Shown: positions 24,282 to 33,278, counted from the stretch's first letter. The stretch: 64,000 nt of DNA from Streptomyces flaveolus (GCF_014648815.1 NZ_BMRV01000010.1:186001-250000), one strand, 5' to 3'. The notes: generated by a model from the sequence alone, not told the origin. Made by a program: numbers and translations.

Positions 24282-24290
24282 ATGACGTAT
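24282..24290 (+). promoter_or_regulatory. TGACGTAT element upstream of eccC
   Basis: The plus strand has ATGACGTAT, sharing TGACGTAT with the two elements upstream of Esx genes, in the same orientation relative to the gene it precedes, 107 bp before the eccC start. Only eight bases are shared here, so it is weaker evidence than the 18-bp pair. Confidence 0.35.
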
Positions 24291-24397
24291 CTTCGCGCGG
24301 AATCCAGCAGGTCGGCCCTGCGCGCACCCATGCTGGGGAGTCGAGGCGCACCGCCCTGGCACCGGTGCCCGCAGTCCCACCGCTAGGAGACCGTCCG

Positions 24398-27300
24398 TTG
24401 AGTGTGGTGCTCTTCCGCCGTCCGGCCCGCCGGCGAGGTCCGGACATGCCCGAGGGAGAGATCAGCCTCCAGGAACCGCCCGCGATGGCGGAGGCGACCC
24501 CCAACGCGGCCGCCGTCTGGACCTTCATGCCGATGGCCATGATGTCCATGTCGATGATGCTGATGTTCCTGCGGCCGGGCGGCGGGGTGTTGACCTACGT
24601 CGCCATGGGCACCATGGGCGGCTCCGCCGTGATGATGCTTGTCGGGCAGGTGATGCAGCGGCGTGGTGACCGCAAGACGGAGATGAACGGCCAGCGGCGT
24701 GACTATCTGCGGTACCTCTCGCAGGTGCGACGGCGTATCCGTCGGGCGGTGGAGGCCCAGCGCGAGGCGCTGACCTGGCGGCACCCGCACCCGGCCGCGC
24801 TTTCGTCTCTGGTGCGCACCAGCCGGCTGTGGGAGCGGCGCACCACCGACGAGGACTTCGGCGAGGTGCGGATCGCCGTCGGTGAACAGAATCTGGGACT
24901 GCGGCTCGCGCCGGTTTCCACCCGCCCGGTGGAGGATCTCGAACCGTTGTCGGCGCACGCTCTGCGCAGCTTCATCCGGGCCTATACCACCGTCCCCGAC
25001 CAGCCCATCGCCGTCTATCTGCGGGCCTGGTCACGGGTGCTGGTCCGCGGCGACGAGACGCAGGTGCGGGAGCTGGCGCGAGCCGTGGTGGGCCAGCTCG
25101 CCACGCTGCACAGCCCGGACGACCTGTGGATCGCGCTGTGCCTGTCCGAGGAGGCCCAGCGCGACTGGGACTGGGCCAAGTGGCTGCCGCACTGCCTCCA
25201 TCCGCAGTCCAACGACGGCGCCGGACCGGCCAGGATGGTCGCCGGCGCGCTGGGCGAGCTGGAGGACGTCATCGGGAACGAGTTCACCGAACGGCCGGCC
25301 TTCGACCCGACGGCCGCACCCGGCCGAGAGGAGCCGTTGGTCGTCGTGCTGGTGGACGGCGGCACCGTGCCCTCCGGTCACCGCTTCGAAGGCACCGGGT
25401 ACCGCAACGCCCTGGTCGTCGACCTCTCCGGGGCGTTGCGATGGCGTCCCGGGCGCACCACGCTGCGGCTCCAGGTGGAGAACGGCGACGTGGAGCTGAT
25501 CCGCACCGACCGCAATCGACGTGAGCAGTCGACCCCGCTCGGGCGCGCGGACCGGCTCGGCCCCTCGGCGGCCATGGCGTTGGCGCGGGTGCTCTCACCG
25601 TTCCGCAGCACGGTCGGAGGGGATTCGGCCGAGCCGCTGGCCACCGACATCCAGCTCACCGGCCTGTTGGGGATCAACGACCTGCACCGGTACGAACCCC
25701 CCGCGCTGTGGCGGCGACGCGGCGCGAACCAGCATCTGCGGGTGCCGATCGGCCTGGCGGCCAGCGGGGCGCCGGTGGAACTGGACCTCAAGGAGTCGGC
25801 CCAGGGAGGCATGGGCCCGCACGGGATGCTGATCGGCGCCACCGGCTCCGGCAAGAGCGAACTGCTGCGGACGCTGGTGCTCTCCCTGGCACTGACGCAT
25901 CCCTCGGACCGGCTGAACTTCGTGCTGGTGGACTTCAAGGGCGGTGCGACCTTCCTCGGTCTGGAGCATCTCCCCCACGTCTCGGCCGTGATCACCAACC
26001 TGGCCGACCAGGCCTCCCTGGTCGACCGCATGCAGGACGCGCTGCACGGCGAGCTGATGCGGCGCCAGGAACTGCTGCGGCAGGCCGGCAACTTCGTCTC
26101 GGCGCTGGAGTACGAGCGTGCGCGCGCCGCCGGGTCGCCGCTGGAGCCGCTGCCCAGCCTCGTCGTGGTCGTCGACGAGTTCAGCGAACTCCTGGCCACA
26201 CACCGGGACTTCATGGATCTGTTCGTCATGATCGGCCGACTCGGCCGAAGCCTGGGGGTCCATCTGCTGCTGGCGTCCCAGCGCCTCGACGAGGGCCGGG
26301 TGCACCAGTTGGAGAGCCATCTGTCGTACCGGATCGGGCTGCGGACCTTCTCCGCGATGGAGAGCCGAGGGGTCCTGGGCGTCCCGGACGCGTACCAGCT
26401 GCCGCCCGAGCCCGGCAACGGTTACCTCAAGAGCGGCGTCGAGGAGCTGACCCGGTTCCGGGCCGCGTACGTCTCAGGGGCGTACCGGCACCGCAGCCGG
26501 GCCGCTTCGGCCGCGCAGACCGCGAGCCAGATCATCCCCTGGGGGACGGGCTGGGTCGTGCCCCGGCAGACGTCGGAGCCCGATCAGGTCCGGGAGGAGG
26601 AGTCCCAGGAGACGCTGATGGCCCTGGCGGTGAACAGGCTACGGGACTCCGGGCCCCCCGCGCACCAGGTGTGGCTGCCCCCGCTCGATCTGCCGTCCAG
26701 CCTGGACCAGTTGCTGCCCCCGCTGGAGCCGGACCCGGAGCGCGGACTCGTCGCCGGGGAGGCCGGCCGGCTGACCGTGCCGGTGGGCATCGTCGACCGT
26801 CCCTTCGAACAGCTGCGGGACCTGCTGTGGGTGGACCTCTCCGGCGCGGGCGGCCATGTCGCGGTCGCCGGTGGACCGCAGAGCGGCAAGAGCACCCTGG
26901 TCCGTACGCTGATCACCTCCCTGGCGCTCACCCACACCCCGCGTGAAGTGCAGTTCTACTGCCTGGACTTCGGTGGTGGCACGCTGTCCAGCATTGCCGG
27001 GCTGCCCCATGTGGGCGGTGTCACCGGGCGGTTGGACGAGGACCGGGTGGGCCGCACCGTGAGCGAGGTGGCCTCGCTGCTCTCCCGGCGTGAGCGCTTC
27101 TTCCTGGAGCAGGGCATCGACACCATGGCCACCTACCGGCGGCGACGTGCCGCCGGGGAGTTCCAGGACGAGCCGTTCGGTGACGTCTTCCTGGTCGTCG
27201 ACGGCTGGGCCACGGTGCGCCAGGACTTCGACAACCTGGTCGACGAGGTCAACAAGCTCGCCCAGCGCGGGCTGAACTTCGGCATCCACCTGATCACCAC

Positions 27301-28339
27301 CACCGCTCGCTGGATGGAGCTGTCGGCGGCCGTCCGGGACCAGGCCGGCACCCGGCTGGAGTTGCGGATGGGCGACCCCTCGGACTCCGACGTCGACATC
27401 CGCAAGGCCCATACGGTGCCCCGGGACGCGCCCGGTCGCGGGCTCACCGCGCAGACCAAGCTGCACTACCTGGCGGCGCTGCCCCGGATCGACGGAGTGG
27501 AGTCCGCGGACGACCTGGCCGCCGGTGTGGAGGGCATGGTCGCGGCCGTCACCGAGGGCTGGGGCGGCCGCCCCGGGGCGCCGGCGGTACGGATGCTGCC
27601 CACCCTGCTGCACGCGTCCGCGCTGCCCTCGCCGGCCGGGACCCGGCTGCCGCTGGGCCTGGAGGAGAACGAACTCCAGACGATCTGGCACGACTTCATG
27701 GAGAGTCCGCATCTCGTCGCGTTCGGCGACACCGAAAGCGGCAAGACCAACCTGTTGCGGCTGATCGCCAAGTCCATCGTGGAGCGCTTCACGCCCGACG
27801 AGGCCCGCATCCTGGTGGTGGACTACCGGCGCACCCTGGTCGAGGCGGTGCCGGAGGAGTACCGGCTGGGCCACGCCGTCTCGGTCAACGCGTTGCGGGA
27901 GCTGGTGGCCGGTGCGGCGCACGCGTTCGCCGAGCGGCTGCCCCCGGAGGACATGCCTCCGTCCCGGATGCGGCTGGCCGACTGGTGGTCGGGGCCACGG
28001 CTGTTCATCCTCGTGGACGACCACGAGATGGTCTCCGGGGGCATGGAGAATCCGTTCGACCCGCTGCTGCCGCACATGCCGCTCGGCTACGAGGTCGGCA
28101 TGCACTTCGTGGTCGCCCGCGCGTCGTCCCACGCCATGCGTGGTACCGCGGAGCCGTTGGTACGCCGGATCCTGGAGGTCAACAGCACGGCGCTGATGCT
28201 GTCCTGCCCGCCGTCCGAAGGCGCGTTCCTCGACAACGTCAGGCCGAAGCTGCTGCCGCCGGGCCGGGCCATGCGGATCGCGCGCCGCAAGACGACGCTC
28301 ATCCAGACCGCGCTGGTGGAGGTGCCGGAAGCCGGCTGA
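24398..28339 (+). CDS. eccC: T7SS motor ATPase EccC (1,313 aa)
   Basis: EccC is the FtsK/SpoIIIE-type ATPase that recognises and drives ESX substrates. The N-terminus has two adjacent hydrophobic segments (about residues 37-90). Three ATPase domains follow, with P-loops GATGSGKS (about 480), GGPQSGKS (about 825) and GDTESGKT (about 1110), as in fused EccCa+Cb proteins of about 1,300 residues. The first has Walker B Val-Val-Val-Val-Asp-Glu. The TTG at 24398 is preferred because AGGAG sits eight bases upstream; GTG codons at 24404 or 24407 are alternatives. It is transcribed divergently from eccD and converges with the mycosin gene. Confidence 0.96.
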   Translation: MSVVLFRRPARRRGPDMPEGEISLQEPPAMAEATPNAAAVWTFMPMAMMSMSMMLMFLRPGGGVLTYVAMGTMGGSAVMMLVGQVMQRRGDRKTEMNGQRRDYLRYLSQVRRRIRRAVEAQREALTWRHPHPAALSSLVRTSRLWERRTTDEDFGEVRIAVGEQNLGLRLAPVSTRPVEDLEPLSAHALRSFIRAYTTVPDQPIAVYLRAWSRVLVRGDETQVRELARAVVGQLATLHSPDDLWIALCLSEEAQRDWDWAKWLPHCLHPQSNDGAGPARMVAGALGELEDVIGNEFTERPAFDPTAAPGREEPLVVVLVDGGTVPSGHRFEGTGYRNALVVDLSGALRWRPGRTTLRLQVENGDVELIRTDRNRREQSTPLGRADRLGPSAAMALARVLSPFRSTVGGDSAEPLATDIQLTGLLGINDLHRYEPPALWRRRGANQHLRVPIGLAASGAPVELDLKESAQGGMGPHGMLIGATGSGKSELLRTLVLSLALTHPSDRLNFVLVDFKGGATFLGLEHLPHVSAVITNLADQASLVDRMQDALHGELMRRQELLRQAGNFVSALEYERARAAGSPLEPLPSLVVVVDEFSELLATHRDFMDLFVMIGRLGRSLGVHLLLASQRLDEGRVHQLESHLSYRIGLRTFSAMESRGVLGVPDAYQLPPEPGNGYLKSGVEELTRFRAAYVSGAYRHRSRAASAAQTASQIIPWGTGWVVPRQTSEPDQVREEESQETLMALAVNRLRDSGPPAHQVWLPPLDLPSSLDQLLPPLEPDPERGLVAGEAGRLTVPVGIVDRPFEQLRDLLWVDLSGAGGHVAVAGGPQSGKSTLVRTLITSLALTHTPREVQFYCLDFGGGTLSSIAGLPHVGGVTGRLDEDRVGRTVSEVASLLSRRERFFLEQGIDTMATYRRRRAAGEFQDEPFGDVFLVVDGWATVRQDFDNLVDEVNKLAQRGLNFGIHLITTTARWMELSAAVRDQAGTRLELRMGDPSDSDVDIRKAHTVPRDAPGRGLTAQTKLHYLAALPRIDGVESADDLAAGVEGMVAAVTEGWGGRPGAPAVRMLPTLLHASALPSPAGTRLPLGLEENELQTIWHDFMESPHLVAFGDTESGKTNLLRLIAKSIVERFTPDEARILVVDYRRTLVEAVPEEYRLGHAVSVNALRELVAGAAHAFAERLPPEDMPPSRMRLADWWSGPRLFILVDDHEMVSGGMENPFDPLLPHMPLGYEVGMHFVVARASSHAMRGTAEPLVRRILEVNSTALMLSCPPSEGAFLDNVRPKLLPPGRAMRIARRKTTLIQTALVEVPEAG

Positions 28340-28378
28340 CCCGGGAGAGCCGGGACGGACGGCCGTCGGCGGAAGGGC

Positions 28379-28398
28379 GGGCGGCCCCGGCGCCGCCC
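28379..28398. terminator. Possible bidirectional terminator between eccC and mycP
   Basis: GGGCGGC and GCCGCCC flank a six-base loop in the 70-bp gap between two convergent genes. The GC-only stem has no T-run, as is common in Streptomyces. Confidence 0.5.
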
Positions 28399-28409
28399 AC
28401 CGACCGGGC

Positions 28410-29615
28410 TCAGCCGGCCCGCCAGCCCCTGGCCCGGCCCCGCGGTACGACCCACGCGCCCACCAGCAGGACGAAGACGAGCAGCGCGCTGCCCACGGCT
28501 GCCCAGCGGCCACGGACGACGGCGCCACCGTCCGACGGGGTAGCCGGGACGACGGCCGGATCGGCGACGGTCCGCGTCCGGGGCAGGGCGTCCGGCACCG
28601 TACCGGACACCGCGGCGTACGGATCGACCCGCGGCACCTGGGCCGGGTACGCCGTCGCCACCAGTCTCCGCGCGACCTGGTCCGCCGTGAGTTCGGGCCG
28701 GTAACCGCGCACCAGCGCCGCCGTGCCCGCCACGACCCCGGCCGCGAACGAACTCCCGCTGCCCGTGAAGGCCCCCCTCCCGCTCGGCCCCACGCTGACC
28801 ACCCCCACCCCCGGGGCCGCCAGGTCGGCCTGCGGGACCGGAACCGGCCCTTCGCCACCGGCCGAGCCGAACGCGGCCACCGACAGCACACCCTCTTCCG
28901 CGGCCGGCCAGTAGGCCGAGGGTCCGGAGGACGAACCGGCGCCGTCCGGCGTACGGTCCGGCGCCGCCGCTGCCAGCACCAGCACGTCGCGGCTCCGCGC
29001 GTGGCGGACGGCTGCGGACAGCGCCTCGGAGTTCGTGGTGAGCGCCAGGGAGACCGTGACGACCGAGGCTCCGCCGTCCACGGCCTCCCGGATGCCGCGG
29101 GCCACGCTGTCGGGGGTGGCGGCTCCCCGTACGTCGGTACCCCGGACCGCCAGGATCCCCGCCTGCGGCGCCACGCCGGTGAAGCCGGTGTCGGGCTGGG
29201 GCGCGGCCGCGGCGAGGCCCGCCACGAAGCTGCCGTGGCCGACACAGTCCTTTCCGGCATCGCCCACCGCGGAGACCCGGCCGGCCAGCGCGGGAACGCT
29301 CTCGCCGACTCCGGTGTCCACCACGCCGACCAGCACCCCCGCCCCGCGGGACAACTGCCACGCGCTGGAGAGGCCGAGCATCTCCTGTGTCCAGGGCGGC
29401 GTCCTGGCCTCCCGGTCCGACGCCGGCCGGCAGGGCGCGCCCTCGTCGAGCGTGGGCACCACCACCGGCAGCGAGAGGGCGGGCCCGGTCGGGGGGACGC
29501 TGTCCGCGACGGCGACAGCCGGGCAGCCGAGCACGGCCACCACCGGGAGCACCGCCAGGGCGACCGTGCGCTTCGGGACGTCGCGTGACCTCGGTGCTCT
29601 CCTGATGTGCCTCAT
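28410..29615 (-). CDS. mycP: T7SS subtilisin-like protease, mycosin (401 aa)
   Basis: A membrane-anchored S8-family serine protease that caps or matures ESX secretion. The N-terminal signal peptide ends about residue 38 (Ala-Val-Ala-Asp). The catalytic triad is visible as Asp100 (Val-Val-Asp-Thr-Gly), His127 (Gly-His-Gly-Ser) and Ser289 (Gly-Ser-Ser-Phe-Ala). A transmembrane helix near residues 369-388 is followed by a short basic tail. The length is slightly under the 440-500 usual in mycobacteria. The start at 29615 is preceded by AAAGGGAG at short spacing. It converges on eccC rather than lying in the eccB/eccD unit. Confidence 0.95.
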   Translation of the reverse strand: MRHIRRAPRSRDVPKRTVALAVLPVVAVLGCPAVAVADSVPPTGPALSLPVVVPTLDEGAPCRPASDREARTPPWTQEMLGLSSAWQLSRGAGVLVGVVDTGVGESVPALAGRVSAVGDAGKDCVGHGSFVAGLAAAAPQPDTGFTGVAPQAGILAVRGTDVRGAATPDSVARGIREAVDGGASVVTVSLALTTNSEALSAAVRHARSRDVLVLAAAAPDRTPDGAGSSSGPSAYWPAAEEGVLSVAAFGSAGGEGPVPVPQADLAAPGVGVVSVGPSGRGAFTGSGSSFAAGVVAGTAALVRGYRPELTADQVARRLVATAYPAQVPRVDPYAAVSGTVPDALPRTRTVADPAVVPATPSDGGAVVRGRWAAVGSALLVFVLLVGAWVVPRGRARGWRAG

Positions 29616-30236
29616 AACTCCCTTTCATGCGCACCCGCCAGGAATCACGGGACAGCCTTCGACCCGGACGTCCATGCTTCGAGGATCGCCAGGAGACGGT
29701 CAAGGCCGTCGCCACCCGGTTTGACTGATCACCCGACTGAAATCTCGCAGTGCCGGATCTACGTCATCCGCCCCCGACACCCGTCACCATTCCGCCGGAA
29801 GGCTAAATCGCCGTCGTCGGCGCACCTGCGGGGATTACGGAATACCCCTCGGACCGCCGACAATCAGCACCGGCCTCCGTCACGCGTTGCCCCCGGAGGC
29901 AACGACGTTGCCCGTCAGGGCAGAGGACGCTCGGACCCGTCTGTCTCGGACCTGCACCACATGCCTATTCTGCTGGCGCGAAGGGACGGCGCGGCGAGCG
30001 TTTGGCATTCGGGGAGTCGATGTCGAATCCCCGAGGGAAGTCACCGGTGACTCCTCGCAGATCGACCGCGCGAACACGACCGGAAACGCGAGCACATCGC
30101 GAACACACAGAACCCGACTCCCGCTTTTCAGCGAAGAAGTGTCACATCGGCGTGCACGTGGCCAACCGGATGCACAATTCGGTATTCCACGGCCACCGCT
30201 GCGCGGGACACAGAGTTGAGCCAAGGGATTTACACG
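29616..30236. other. Gene-poor, less GC-rich gap with inverted repeats
   Basis: No frame here has convincing codon bias or recognisable product. It is visibly richer in A and T than its surroundings. It holds the mycP promoter region, an inverted repeat GTTGCC-N6-GGCAAC at 29886-29903 with a further GTTGCC half-site at about 29907, and a short hairpin around 30010-30032 with six paired bases. It may be a remnant of an insertion or a genomic-island edge, but I saw no integrase, attachment site or terminal repeats. Confidence 0.5.
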
Positions 30237-30539
30237 ATGAACCCTCCACGCTACAGCCATCAACAGAAGGTCGCCCACCTGCTGAGATGGGCCGCAAGCT
30301 GGTCCGACACGCGTACGGGCGAGAGCATGTGGTCCTACTCCCTGGGGCTGGGGGGTTCGCACGCTCTCTTGAACGGCTGGTACAAGAACGAGAAAGTGAG
30401 GAACTCCCTCACCATGGAAGAGCGCGCCCTTTTGGAAACGGCTCTCCAGCGATCGTCCCACGCTCGTACGCATCGGAAGCGTACGGGTTGCCGGGGAGCC
30501 ACGGGGATACACACCGAAGCGTCTTCTCCCCAAGGCTGA
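30237..30539 (+). CDS. Small protein of unknown function (100 aa)
   Basis: The ATG at 30237 has AAGGGA eight bases upstream. The first 75 residues look like a folded helical domain (Leu-Leu-Arg-Trp-Ala-Ala-Ser-Trp near residue 17, Leu-Asn-Gly-Trp-Tyr near residue 47); the last 25 are basic and disordered-looking. Codon use is less GC3-biased than neighbouring genes, which suggests recent acquisition or a non-coding frame. I do not recognise a family. The opposite strand also has an open frame but with poorer composition. Confidence 0.45.
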   Translation: MNPPRYSHQQKVAHLLRWAASWSDTRTGESMWSYSLGLGGSHALLNGWYKNEKVRNSLTMEERALLETALQRSSHARTHRKRTGCRGATGIHTEASSPQG

Positions 30540-30697
30540 CAGAAATTCTCGACGCCCGTGCATCGATGGGGTAGGCGAACGGTGCCGGGCCCCGCGGGAG
30601 TCTCGTCGTACGAGAAATAAGTGTTGCCGGGGCTGCTCCACACGGAGGCATACATGGAGGGGGTGTTCCGAAGTCGCGTGCCGGTGTACGGCGACCG

Positions 30698-30929
30698 TCA
30701 CCCCCGAAGCAGGGTCGGGGCCGTGCCGGGGAAGAAGCGGATGCCGGCCCACGGTCCCGAGCCGGCCTCGGTGAGGCGGGCGCGGCTGTCGGAGTCGGCG
30801 ACGAGGAGGCGGCCGTCGTGCCGGAGCGGGTCCGCAGCCGTCGGGAAGGACCCGGCCCGGGGCGGATTGCGCCGGGTTGTTGGTCCCTGTCGTCGCGCCG
30901 GCCAGCCGGGACGCGCGTTCCGCGTACAT
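30698..30929 (-). pseudogene. Frameshifted, truncated AraC-family regulator fragment
   Basis: From ATG 30929 the first 32 residues (Met-Tyr-Ala-Glu-Arg-Ala-Ser-Arg-Leu ... Val-Leu-Pro-Asp-Gly-Cys) match the N-terminus of the intact regulator at 34201-34890. Near 30833 the homology jumps to another frame (His-Asp-Gly-Arg-Leu-Leu-Val-Ala-Asp ... Phe-Pro-Gly-Thr-Ala-Pro) and stops at 30698. About 75 of 229 residues are represented; the DNA-binding half is gone. It lies 34 bp after the sigma-factor stop. Confidence 0.85.
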
Positions 30930-30963
30930 GCCGTCACCGTGTGCGAGGAGCCGCCGCCGAGCG

Positions 30964-32103
30964 TCACCGGCCGGTGTTGAGGCGGGCGGCCCGGCGGGTC
31001 AGGTAGTCGCGCTCGGCGAGGTTGGGGGCCTTGTGGGCCGCCTCGGCGTACAGCCGTGCCGCCGTCACCGGGTCGCCGTCGCGCTCGTGGAGGTACGCCG
31101 CCACCGCGGTGTGCCGGGGCAGTGAGTCGTCCAGCGCCGCGAGGGCCGCCAGGCCGGCCCGCGGTCCGTCGGCCTCGCCGACGGCCACCGCGCGGTTGAG
31201 CCGGACGACCGGGCTGTCCGTCAGGCGCTCGAGCTCGTCGTACCACTCGACGATCTGCACCCAGTCGGTCTCCTCGGCGGTGGGCGCGTCGGCGTGGAGC
31301 GCCGCGATGGCGGCCTGCGCCTGGAACTCGCCGAGGCGGTCGCGGGCGAGGGCCGCCTGGAGGATCTCGACGCCCTCGGCGATGGCCGCGGTGTCCCACC
31401 GGGACCGGTCCTGCTCCGCCAGCGCCACCAGGCTGCCGTCGGGCGCGGTCCGGGTGGCGCGCCGGGCGTGGTGGAGCAGCATGAGGGCGAGCAGCCCCGC
31501 CACCTCCGGGTGGTCGATCGAGGCGGCGAGCTGCCGGGTGAGCCGGATGGCCTCGGCGGCGAGGTCCACGTCGCCGGAGTAGCCCTCGTTGAAGACCAGA
31601 TAGAGGACGCGCAGCACGGTGGCGACGTCGCCGGGCCGGTCGAACCGCACCCCGGAGACGGTGCGCTTGGCCCGGCTGATGCGCTGCGCCATGGTCGCCT
31701 CGGGCACCAGGTAGGCCCGGGCGATCTGGCGGGTGGTCAGCCCGCCGACGGCGCGCAGGGTGAGCGCGACCGCGGACGCCGGCGTCAGCGACGGGTGGGC
31801 GCACAGGAAGTAGAGCTGGAGGGTGTCGTCCACCGCGGGCGCCGGCCCCGGCGCCGGCTCCTCGTCGAGGAGGTCCTCGCGCCGGCGGCGGGCGGCGTCC
31901 GAACGGGTCGCGTCGAGGAACCGGCGCCAGGCCACGGTGACCAGCCAACCCTTCGCGTCCCGCGGAGGGTCGGACGGCCAGACGCGGATCGCCTCGACCA
32001 GCGCGTCCTGCACGGCGTCCTCGGCCGCCGCGAAGTCGGCTCCGCGGCGGACGAGGACGGCGAGGACGCTCGGTGTGAGGCTCCGCAGGAGTGCCTCGTT
32101 CAT
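30964..32103 (-). CDS. ECF RNA polymerase sigma factor with C-terminal extension (379 aa)
   Basis: Residues about 1-75 form sigma region 2 (Asp-Ala-Val-Gln-Asp-Ala-Leu ... Ala-Trp-Arg-Arg-Phe-Leu-Asp), residues about 105-160 region 4 (Leu-Thr-Thr-Arg-Gln-Ile-Ala-Arg-Ala-Tyr). A ~210-residue TPR-like helical extension follows, as in the ECF42/SigJ-like group with a DUF6596 tail. That group is known to be encoded next to DGPF-domain proteins rather than an anti-sigma factor, which is the arrangement here. The ATG at 32103 overlaps the partner's stop as ATGA; an ATG four codons upstream is possible. Confidence 0.92.
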   Translation of the reverse strand: MNEALLRSLTPSVLAVLVRRGADFAAAEDAVQDALVEAIRVWPSDPPRDAKGWLVTVAWRRFLDATRSDAARRRREDLLDEEPAPGPAPAVDDTLQLYFLCAHPSLTPASAVALTLRAVGGLTTRQIARAYLVPEATMAQRISRAKRTVSGVRFDRPGDVATVLRVLYLVFNEGYSGDVDLAAEAIRLTRQLAASIDHPEVAGLLALMLLHHARRATRTAPDGSLVALAEQDRSRWDTAAIAEGVEILQAALARDRLGEFQAQAAIAALHADAPTAEETDWVQIVEWYDELERLTDSPVVRLNRAVAVGEADGPRAGLAALAALDDSLPRHTAVAAYLHERDGDPVTAARLYAEAAHKAPNLAERDYLTRRAARLNTGR

Positions 32104-32519
32104 CCGTGAGGGCATTCCGGGACGGTGGGCGGCGCCGCCAGGAAGGGGCGCAGTTCGAGCCACTCGTGGATCGGCTTCCCGCCGGCCCCGGGCGCTGCCG
32201 ACAGCTCCCCGGCCAGCTCGACGGCGCGCTCGTGGCTGTCGACGTCGATCACCATCCAGCCGGCGATGAGGTCCTTGGTCTCGGCGAACGGGCCGTCGGT
32301 GACCGGCGGGCGCCCCTCACCGTCGTAGCGGACCCACGATCCCTCGGGGGCGAGCGCCTGCCCGTCGACGAACTCGCCGGTCTTCTCCAGCCGGGCCGCG
32401 AAGTCGTTCATGTACTGGATGTGGGCGGAGATCTCCTGTGGCGTCCACTGGTCCATGGGGACGTTGTTGACCGCGGCCGGGGCGCCCCGGTAGTGCTTGA
32501 GCATCAGGTACTTGGCCAT
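32100..32519 (-). CDS. DGPF/YciI-like domain protein, sigma-factor partner (139 aa)
   Basis: A small soluble YCII-related protein. The signature Asp-Gly-Pro-Phe-Ala-Glu-Thr-Lys lies at about residues 75-82, and the N-terminus Met-Ala-Lys-Tyr-Leu-Met-Leu begins the ferredoxin-like fold. GAGGAGAG stands before the ATG at 32519, which is preferred over upstream in-frame starts. It is translationally coupled to the ECF sigma gene. The biochemical role of these partners is unsettled; they are strongly associated with ECF42 sigma factors. Confidence 0.92.
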   Translation of the reverse strand: MAKYLMLKHYRGAPAAVNNVPMDQWTPQEISAHIQYMNDFAARLEKTGEFVDGQALAPEGSWVRYDGEGRPPVTDGPFAETKDLIAGWMVIDVDSHERAVELAGELSAAPGAGGKPIHEWLELRPFLAAPPTVPECPHG

Positions 32520-32627
32520 GGTGTCTCTCCTCGGTGCTGTGCGGCCCATTGTGGTCGCGTTCACCCCGGGGACGGAGCCGGACGCGGGTTCTCGACATCG
32601 GCGCCGGAAGTTTTTTCCGGCCCGTGT

Positions 32628-33278
32628 TCAGCCGCCCACGTCCACGCTGTTGTCGGGTGCCCCGTCGCCCACCGGGGGCAGGTCGCCGCGCTCCACGGGG
32701 GTGCCGGCGGCGGGCCGGGGCGAGGGCAGGGTGGCCGCGGCCTCGGCATTGTCGGGCCGGTGGACGGCTTCGGCGGCCTCGCTCAGGACCTCGCGCGGTA
32801 CGGCGTCCGCCTCGGCGGACAGCCGGACCACGTGCCCGTTCTTCGGCAGGGCGTACTCGTGCTGTCCGCCGCCGGTGCGGTACCAGGCGTCCGCGTCGCG
32901 CTCGCACGTGGCCCGTCCGCCGGTGCTGTCGCCGACCGGCCGGCCCGGGCAGGTGTCCTCGGTCATCGATCCCCGCTCGACGGAGAGGCGGACCAGGGCG
33001 CCCGAGCCGGTCAGGTAGGTGGCGGAGAAGCCGTCGTCGCCGAGCACGCCGACGGACTGCTGGGCCAGGGTGAGACCGGGCGCCCTGGTGACGTAGACCA
33101 GGTCGGGGGCGATGCCCAGCGCCTGCGCCCGGTTCTCGAGCTCCTCGGCCCCGGCCGGGGCGGCCTCGGTGGGAGCCGCGGCGGCGACCGGGCCGTCGGC
33201 CGCCCTCTGCGTACCGCAGGCGGTGAGCAGCAGCGGGGGCAGCAGTAACAGCGGCAGGACGCGCGCGCGACGGTTCAT
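32628..33278 (-). CDS. Secreted lipoprotein of unknown function (216 aa)
   Basis: A classic lipoprotein signal: basic N-terminus, Leu-rich core, and lipobox Leu-Thr-Ala-Cys at about residues 18-21, so the mature protein should be membrane-anchored outside the cell. The remainder is an alpha/beta domain of about 130 residues with two cysteines (around Thr-Cys-Pro-Gly and Thr-Cys-Glu-Arg) that could form a disulfide, and a Pro/Gly-rich acidic tail. The ATG at 33278 is the only start that gives a proper signal peptide. It appears to be a single-gene unit. I do not recognise the domain. Confidence 0.85.
   Translation of the reverse strand: MNRRARVLPLLLLPPLLLTACGTQRAADGPVAAAAPTEAAPAGAEELENRAQALGIAPDLVYVTRAPGLTLAQQSVGVLGDDGFSATYLTGSGALVRLSVERGSMTEDTCPGRPVGDSTGGRATCERDADAWYRTGGGQHEYALPKNGHVVRLSAEADAVPREVLSEAAEAVHRPDNAEAAATLPSPRPAAGTPVERGDLPPVGDGAPDNSVDVGG

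Noticed and set aside
30335..30655. Minus-strand 106-codon ORF opposite the small unknown ORF
   Set aside because: Composition and codon bias are poorer than on the plus strand, and there is no ribosome site.
29880..30929. Minus-strand 349-codon frame across the gene-poor gap
   Set aside because: Only its first 32 codons match a protein family (AraC regulator); after that the homology moves to another frame, so the rest is read-through of a frameshift.
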